Shown here: piece after piece, positions 57,644 to 64,000 of the stretch
How positions within the stretch are numbered: position 1 is the first letter of the stretch
Layout of the letters: each line of letters opens with the position of its first letter
Source: Molanna angustata
Lineage: Eukaryota > Arthropoda > Insecta > Trichoptera > Molannidae
DNA: 64,000 nt
Direction: 5' to 3'
Assembly (NCBI GenBank): GCA_963576475.1
Contig: OY754981.1
Location: forward strand, 17,022,341-17,086,340
Notes under the pieces: generated by a model
The model's database searches: none
The model's input: only the letters and a program-made list of their open reading frames with translations
What the model was told of the DNA's origin: nothing
Program-made: the position numbers and the translations under genes

Positions 57644-57820
57644 TATAATATTTGGTAAATTTATGTATATAAAAAAAACTGTCTTTGTAAAAAAAAAAAA
57701 ATAATGTTAGCTTACATATGGTCACCCTAACCTTCTTTACCCCTCTACTTCTCCTTTCCTTCCCTCTCACTGCTTTTACATATACTCATTATTTTTAAGA
57801 TTTGTTAACTAGTTCACTAA

Positions 57821-57861
57821 GTGTCCTGAGGAAGAGAGCATTACTCTCGAAACATGTAGAC
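57821..57861 (+). other. Hammerhead-like stem motif after the Penelope-like ORF
   Basis: GTGTCCTGAGGA, a GAGAG/CTCTC stem, then CGAAAC, ATG and TAGAC. GTC and GAC could close stem I. It is similarly placed and built to 38535-38580. The core CTGAGGA differs from CTGATGA at one base. Confidence 0.45.
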
Positions 57862-58231
57862 TTCGTTCTAATAAAAAGTGATTAATACAAAGTTATTTTA
57901 TTGTTATTAATTAATGATGGAGCCACAAAAGAATAATTTCGCATTTGATAAAATGAAAAATATTCAACATTTTTATGAAATGAGTTTGTTGAATAATATT
58001 TTATTTAAATATTTTATTATGAAAACTTGATATTTCTTTAATGCCATTTATGTAAGTGATGTGCCTTTTTACGAATTTGAAAATAAAAATTTCAAGTTTC
58101 CCGATCCTGGGATCACTATGAAATATTTCACAGTTAAAAAAATCGAGAAGCACTATTCAAATATCCTTCAAAATCTAATGGGGTCTAAGTGAGTATTAGA
58201 TATACAGCCCATAGTACACACAAACTCACAA

Positions 58232-58324
<93 letters not shown>

Positions 58325-58338
58325 CTCACACACACACG
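58232..58338. repeat. (CA)n microsatellite within repeat E
   Basis: About 105 bp of CA with a few interruptions. The equivalent place in the 33.8-kb copy is a short TGTGTGTATGCTGTG stretch. Confidence 0.95.
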
Positions 58339-58639
58339 CATTGTGTTGAAACTTTCAGAATACAATCTCAGCATTCTACTGTCGATAATCTGCAATAAAA
58401 AATAGCCTTAAAAATTGCGAAATCATAACTCCCCACCATATATTCCCTCGGGTTAGTGAGGAGTAAAAACAATTGAAAAATAATACTACCTAAATACTAT
58501 TTTTTGTAAAAGGTATATAAAAAAACACCTTTAATATTAAAATAAAAAAAATCACCTTTAATACCTTTTATTCATTTTTATAAAGAATTGCGGCGAACAG
58601 GTACAAATAAGATTTTAATTGAATAAAAAGTTCTGTGTT

Positions 58640-58832
58640 CGCTTCTGAATAGACCACATCGAACACATGGACGACAATAGAATTGTCAAAATTGTAAAGA
58701 TCTTACAAGACAACCCGGAAAAAATGCGTAGAGATGGAAGGACATTTGGACCTCTTTCCCCAGGATAGTCCACCTTAACAGGTTAATGACCTTATACACG
58801 ATGAAGAAAAGAAGAAGAAGAAAAATTTTTAG
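58640..58832 (+). pseudogene. RTE-like LINE 3' fragment
   Basis: DHIEHMDDNRIVKIVKILQD resembles the GH-x-x-RM-x-(D/E)-NR-x-x-K phrase of RTE-like tails. The GATGAAGAAAAGAAGAAGAAG tail is as in the 51.6-kb copy. Confidence 0.55.
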
Positions 58833-60138
<1,306 letters not shown>

Positions 60139-60191
60139 AAAATCTTATTTTTTTATATATCTAAAAATACACAAAATTGAATTAAAATAAT

Positions 60192-60815
60192 TAAACAATA
60201 ATATAATAATAATAATAATAAATGGATAATTTCTATAGCGCCATTTTTGTGTATCCACCTCAAGGGCGCTTAACAATAATACCTGGAAAAAATAATCATA
60301 AACAAGGAAATAATCACTTAATCACTATACGATTTTTTGAAAAGATAAGTTATAACTGTTTTTTAAACACACTTTCACTGTCTATCGATCTTAACCTATA
60401 TGGAAGCTTATTTCACTGAACCGGACCCACTACAGCAAATGCTCTTTCACCAAAGTTCGTCATTCGACACGTATTTTGCTCTTTTAGTCGATGCATTGTC
60501 GTATTACTTGCAGAGCGAAGCGTAGATCTTTTTTGGTTCAGGTCATCTGGTACACAAAGATCCATGAGGTATTTTGGAGCACGTCCGTGAATAACTTTGT
60601 GCACCATCCAGCATATCTTATACTGAATCCTTTCCGATATTCGCAACCAATGAAGATCTTTTAACAGTGGAGTTATGTGGGAATACTTCGGTGAATTGAA
60701 TATCAATCTTGCTGCTGCATTAAAGACTGACTGAAGTCTTTCAAGGTGAATCTGTGGAAGTCCTTCATAAATTATGTTGCAATAATCTAACCAATATAGT
60801 TATTGTAAAACAACA
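60192..60815 (-). pseudogene. L2/CR1-type LINE 3' end with (AAT)n tail
   Basis: The minus strand reads LDYCNIIYEGLPQIHLERLQ, SVFNAAARLIFNSPKYSHIT, PLLKDLHWLRISERIQYKIC and NFGERAFAVVGPVQ. A stop then stands where W is expected, followed by NKLPYRLRSIDSESVFKKQL-stop at 60350. These are hallmark L2/CR1 phrases. The 3' UTR ends AAGCGCCCTTGAGGTGG...ATGGCGCTATAGAAATTATCC and (ATT)n at 60192-60222. RT catalytic part absent. Confidence 0.88.
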
Positions 60816-61574
60816 TGAACTAGTTACGCGGGTGCGCAGATCGCAAATGTATGTTTTTCTGCTTGGTTGGTATATGTGCAAATCATCCCCTCCACGGCGT
60901 AAAGGTTCAAGAATTTGGGTGGAATCAACAACTTTAATTTCTATATAAAGACAATTTAAGCAGTAGGTACACTTATATCAGCAGAAGAGCGCAAAAAAAT
61001 CTCGAGAGATGATTGATATTTTATTATTTATGATCGACATCATTATAATAATATTATACACAATGAAAATAACTTATCTATATGTATGTAAATGGATGTT
61101 GGTAAATTTGTTTGTTTGTATATATGTATGTGGCCGATGAACCTTTCATCCGATCGCGATGACACTTTGGAGATTTGTTTAGCGCATTTGTTCCAGAGAA
61201 GGTTATAGCGTTATTATTTATTTATTCGATATCTCACATATTTTTTTAAATAAATACTTAGTCCATATCAACATATGTATATGAATAGGGACGGAAAAGA
61301 CTGTAAAGAGACAAAAGTGCCTTAATAGGGACGGAAGAGACTGTAGGGACAGAAGGGAATGGAAAGACGGAATTATAATTATAAGGAATTAAATTATATA
61401 ATAGCACTTCTATAAAAGAATCATAAAAAAATAAAAGAAAACATAGGGATCAACCTTTTTTTATATTTAGAGGTGTATAATTATACAGACAGCGTCTACC
61501 GGGTTTTACTAATAAAATATGTAAGGGGGATAATTTATATTCGAATTTAATTATTTTTTTTCGTTTTAACAATA
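60816..61574. other. AT-rich intergenic DNA, nothing recognised
   Basis: AATAGGGACGGAARAGACTG is duplicated at 61285 and 61325. Otherwise empty. Confidence 0.5.
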
Positions 61575-62310
61575 TTTGTTCCAACTCTATTTGTTCAAGA
61601 GAATTTATATCTCTTAACATATCGACAAAGTATCAAGCCAAGATACGCGAGATTTGTATGCAGAGTCTATATTTTTCACGGTTTTTCCAACTTTGAAGTC
61701 AAAAAACACCAACTAAGAGGCTTGGCAGAATTCGGAGTAAAACATTTATAACTTAAGATCCGCTCAATTCACAGAGCCCAAAATTTCATAATATTTATAT
61801 AGATAGTTGTATTATATTGTATTGTATATATTTTATTTAGATGTAAAAAAATACAATTTCTTACATCTTGTATAAACGAAAATAAAAACAAACAATAAAA
61901 ATAAACAAATCAACATCGGATGACTAAATGAACACACAAAAAAGACACGTTTCTATCAATAACAATAAAACACAAAGTAAAAAAAAAGGAAAACACACTA
62001 CCACAATAGAAGACATCAAAGAACATAGTTATAGGCCTACAAAAATTTTATCTTAAGAATTTTGAATTTTTGTTTCAGTCAGGGGTTATCAACTATTGAA
62101 ATTTTAATATATTTTCCATGTATCTCAAACATTTTTTATTACGAAAAACATTTTTGATGATAAATTTGTGTTTTTGGGTATGAAAAAACTTACCTCCATA
62201 CTATCCTATCCTGACGTACATACCTCTACATGTTTTATATAAAAAAATTCTTAAAATATTTATTAATTTATGTTTAATTGTTTATAGTTTGGTACGTATT
62301 CTTCTATCTC
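61575..62310 (+). repeat. Repeat C copy with an insertion
   Basis: Hairpin end (ATTTGTTCAAGAGAATTTAT, CTCTTAACATATCGACA), AACACCAACTAAGAGGCTTGG and TATAACTTAAGATCCGC. After an A-rich insertion (about 61800-62040) it continues GTATCTCAAACATTTTTTAT, CCATACTATCCTATCCTGAC. Confidence 0.68.
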
Positions 62311-63144
62311 ATTTTTTTTTTCATGCATCTAGTTTTTTTTATTAATGTATGTTATTATTTTTTTTTAAATAAATTATATTTTAAGTACATAATGAAAAAT
62401 GTTTTTATAACATAGTACTAAGCTATTTATTTTAAAAGGGAGGAGATTTTACAATTTACATAGGTTTATCTAATAATATTATTTGTCCTTCGTCATTTCA
62501 CAATAAAGCCCACATTTTGGAGACATGTTTTAAATCAATCCACAATTGGTGTTTCATTTACATTTAATCTGAACATTGGACATGCAGGCAAGTTAGTTTA
62601 ATGCTATGTTCCAGAAAATAGATAAAAATTTCATAATAATATAATTAAATAACGTATTTATGTTCAAGCTTTTTTGCTTAATTCAATGTTTCATGTTTCA
62701 AAAGTTCAACCCAATTTTTCTGGTAGGTACTCGTTCAAGTAATATACCTACAATGAAAAAATCAAAGGCGATATTGTGGGATCTCATCCCTGCTAAAAAT
62801 ACGGAAGCCCAAGTTTCTCCGCATGGCCTTAGGATAGTATATTAAGTTGTAAATTTATGGTAATCATCGCGGGACTTTGCCCTCCTCCCAACTCTCTCTC
62901 CCCTTGCAAGGCACACAAGACATTCGCAATGGAATTTGCAACGTTTACTTCGCAAAAGTTCTCTGCCTACTTGTGGACATATTTATGTACGAGCCAATAT
63001 CAACGCACTCAACAAAACAAAACAACTTATAAGAAATATGAGAAAGCTCTTCTTTGTTCTGATAAAGTTTTTTTTTTGTAGACATTTTACATACCACGTA
63101 TACACACATACCTACTCATCATTGTGTACTGCTTTATATTTCCC
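62311..63144. other. AT-rich intergenic DNA, nothing recognised
   Basis: ORFs of up to 81 codons around 62857-63181 overlap in several frames and show no domain. Confidence 0.45.
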
Positions 63145-63301
63145 GACTGACGAAGAAAATGTACACAGCCGACAGGAATAGAACAAGCAGACGGGGTCGT
63201 TCTAGAAAAATATGGCACGATCATGACATACTGAAAGAGGGTGATGTTAGATGCCTGAATAACAGACGTACATGTACCTATGAGACGATGCATGAATGTC
63301 G
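63145..63301 (+). pseudogene. RTE-clade LINE C-terminal scrap
   Basis: LTKKMYTADRNRTSRRGRSR, KIWHDHDILKEGDVR, NNRRTC and a degraded MHEC align with the end of the 20-kb RTE copy. At least one indel (VN of HVNDIL is lost). Confidence 0.72.
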
Positions 63302-63941
63302 ATTTTCGCATTTATCTACATAAGGTTTTTATGCATATTCTTGATCAATCGATGGTCAGAACAATTATCCGCTTAATGGAAGAATTATTAATATCGTTGA
63401 TTATTACCTCCTACCTTCCATTTTGTGTATTCTGCACGGGCATGTAAATCCTTCACATCCATCAAATTCTCATTAAAAAAATTCCTGCATTTATTTGAAA
63501 AAAAAGAACCGCTGCCCACAAACAAAGTCCGTGGAGAGATGATCATTTTGTTCTATTCCCTTATGATCCAGCATTTAAATACAAAAACAGTTGTTCTCAA
63601 AGTTCATCACACCATATCCCATTATTTTCCTATAATAAATCTTTATTTTTATCGTTGTACCCCCTGACTTTGTTCTTGTTTTCCATCTGCCTTTTCAATG
63701 TCATGTTCCTATCTTCCTCTTATATCTTGTATTTTCTTACTTGGACATGATGTTAGTAGGACCCTTTAAATCTTTCTAGCACTGAAATATAATTCTGAAT
63801 TGTTTATTTTTATTTTTTCTTTTTTTTAAATTTGTATTCTTTCTCAAATATGTTTTTTTTTTATTTAAACAACCTATGCTCTATTGAATCACATTGGTTA
63901 TGCTGTTGTCAAGTTTAAAATGTTTAAATATATATTTTTCC
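63302..63941. other. AT-rich intergenic DNA, nothing recognised
   Basis: No supported feature. Confidence 0.5.
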
Positions 63942-64000
63942 AACTGTCGATTTGTTCAGGAGAACTTTGTTCTCTTAACATATCGACAATGTATCAAGCC
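63942..64000 (+). repeat. Repeat C start, cut by window end
   Basis: Terminal hairpin ACTGTCGATTTGTTCAGGAG / TCTCTTAACATATCGACA followed by ATGTATCAAGCC, as in the other plus-strand copies. Confidence 0.75.

Larger units (their letters stand above)
57205..58465 (-). repeat. Repeat E copy (inverted) with Penelope-like insertion and (CA)n expansion
   Basis: It starts with TATACTTAGCAAAATATCTC (complement of 34450-34475) and AACGAGTGGGTTGTGGCC. It is split near 57311-57930 by the Penelope-like fragment, then continues GAAATGAGTTTGTTGAATAA to the CTCCCCACCATATATTCCC end. About 35 bp of repeat E are missing at the insertion point. Confidence 0.72.

Noticed and set aside
58168..58398. Cys-Val and His-Thr repeat ORFs
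   Set aside because: Artefacts of the (CA)n microsatellite on both strands.

Overview
The window looks like AT-rich, repeat-dense, non-coding DNA from an animal nuclear genome, most likely an insect. The content that suggests this is R1-, RTE-, L2/CR1- and Jockey-type LINEs, Penelope-like elements with GIY-YIG endonucleases, hAT and pogo DNA transposons, tRNA-derived SINEs and many MITEs. Short words such as GGTACCTAC and the style of the RTE proteins resemble Lepidoptera, but I cannot settle the order from sequence alone. I see no bacterial gene organisation, CRISPR array, rRNA or convincing multi-exon host gene. The only host-gene candidate is a 68-codon ORF with a signal-peptide-like N-terminus (19221-19427).

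Layout. 1-3737 (minus): an R1-clade LINE with fully open ORF1 (457 aa, three zinc knuckles) and ORF2 (endonuclease-RT, 791 codons read without a stop), cut by the window edge. 5.3-7 kb: an L2 3' end split by an RTE-like fragment with a 12-bp target-site duplication (TSD), then two foldback structures. 10.7-11.3 kb: a small hAT MITE inside an older repeat. 12.2-13.4 kb: a dead Jockey/CR1-type RT. 13.9-16.3 kb: SINEs and a MITE. 17.1-18.0 kb: another LINE 3' end. 20.1-22.1 kb: a 5'-truncated RTE with TSDs. 23.16-23.97 kb: an exactly bounded non-autonomous hAT. 26.13-29.64 kb: a second R1-clade copy with complete ORF2 (1056 aa) and 11-bp TSDs. 30.5-39.3 kb: LINE pieces, foldbacks, a Penelope-like fragment. 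41.4-43.3 kb: a TIR element with a pogo-like transposon nested in it. 44.7-52.4 kb: SINE, R1, RTE and L2 fragments, a Harbinger-like MITE and a GC-rich island. 53.4-53.7 kb: a tandem array of polypyrimidine/AG units. 56.3-58.5 kb: nested repeats with a second Penelope-like fragment. 59.3-60.1 kb: a perfect 134-bp inverted repeat between two long (AT)n tracts. 60.2-64 kb: L2, RTE and repeat debris.

The elements do not form a pathway. They form a layered insertion history that can be read from TSDs and interrupted repeats. The two R1-type copies keep the same ORF1/ORF2 overlap (11 nt) and place the RT catalytic YADD at the same residue (693), so they belong to one family with recent coding constraint. 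Everything else that codes is truncated or broken.

Names used here for unclassified repeats: SINE-A and SINE-B (tRNA-headed), repeat C (hairpin-ended), repeat D, repeat E.
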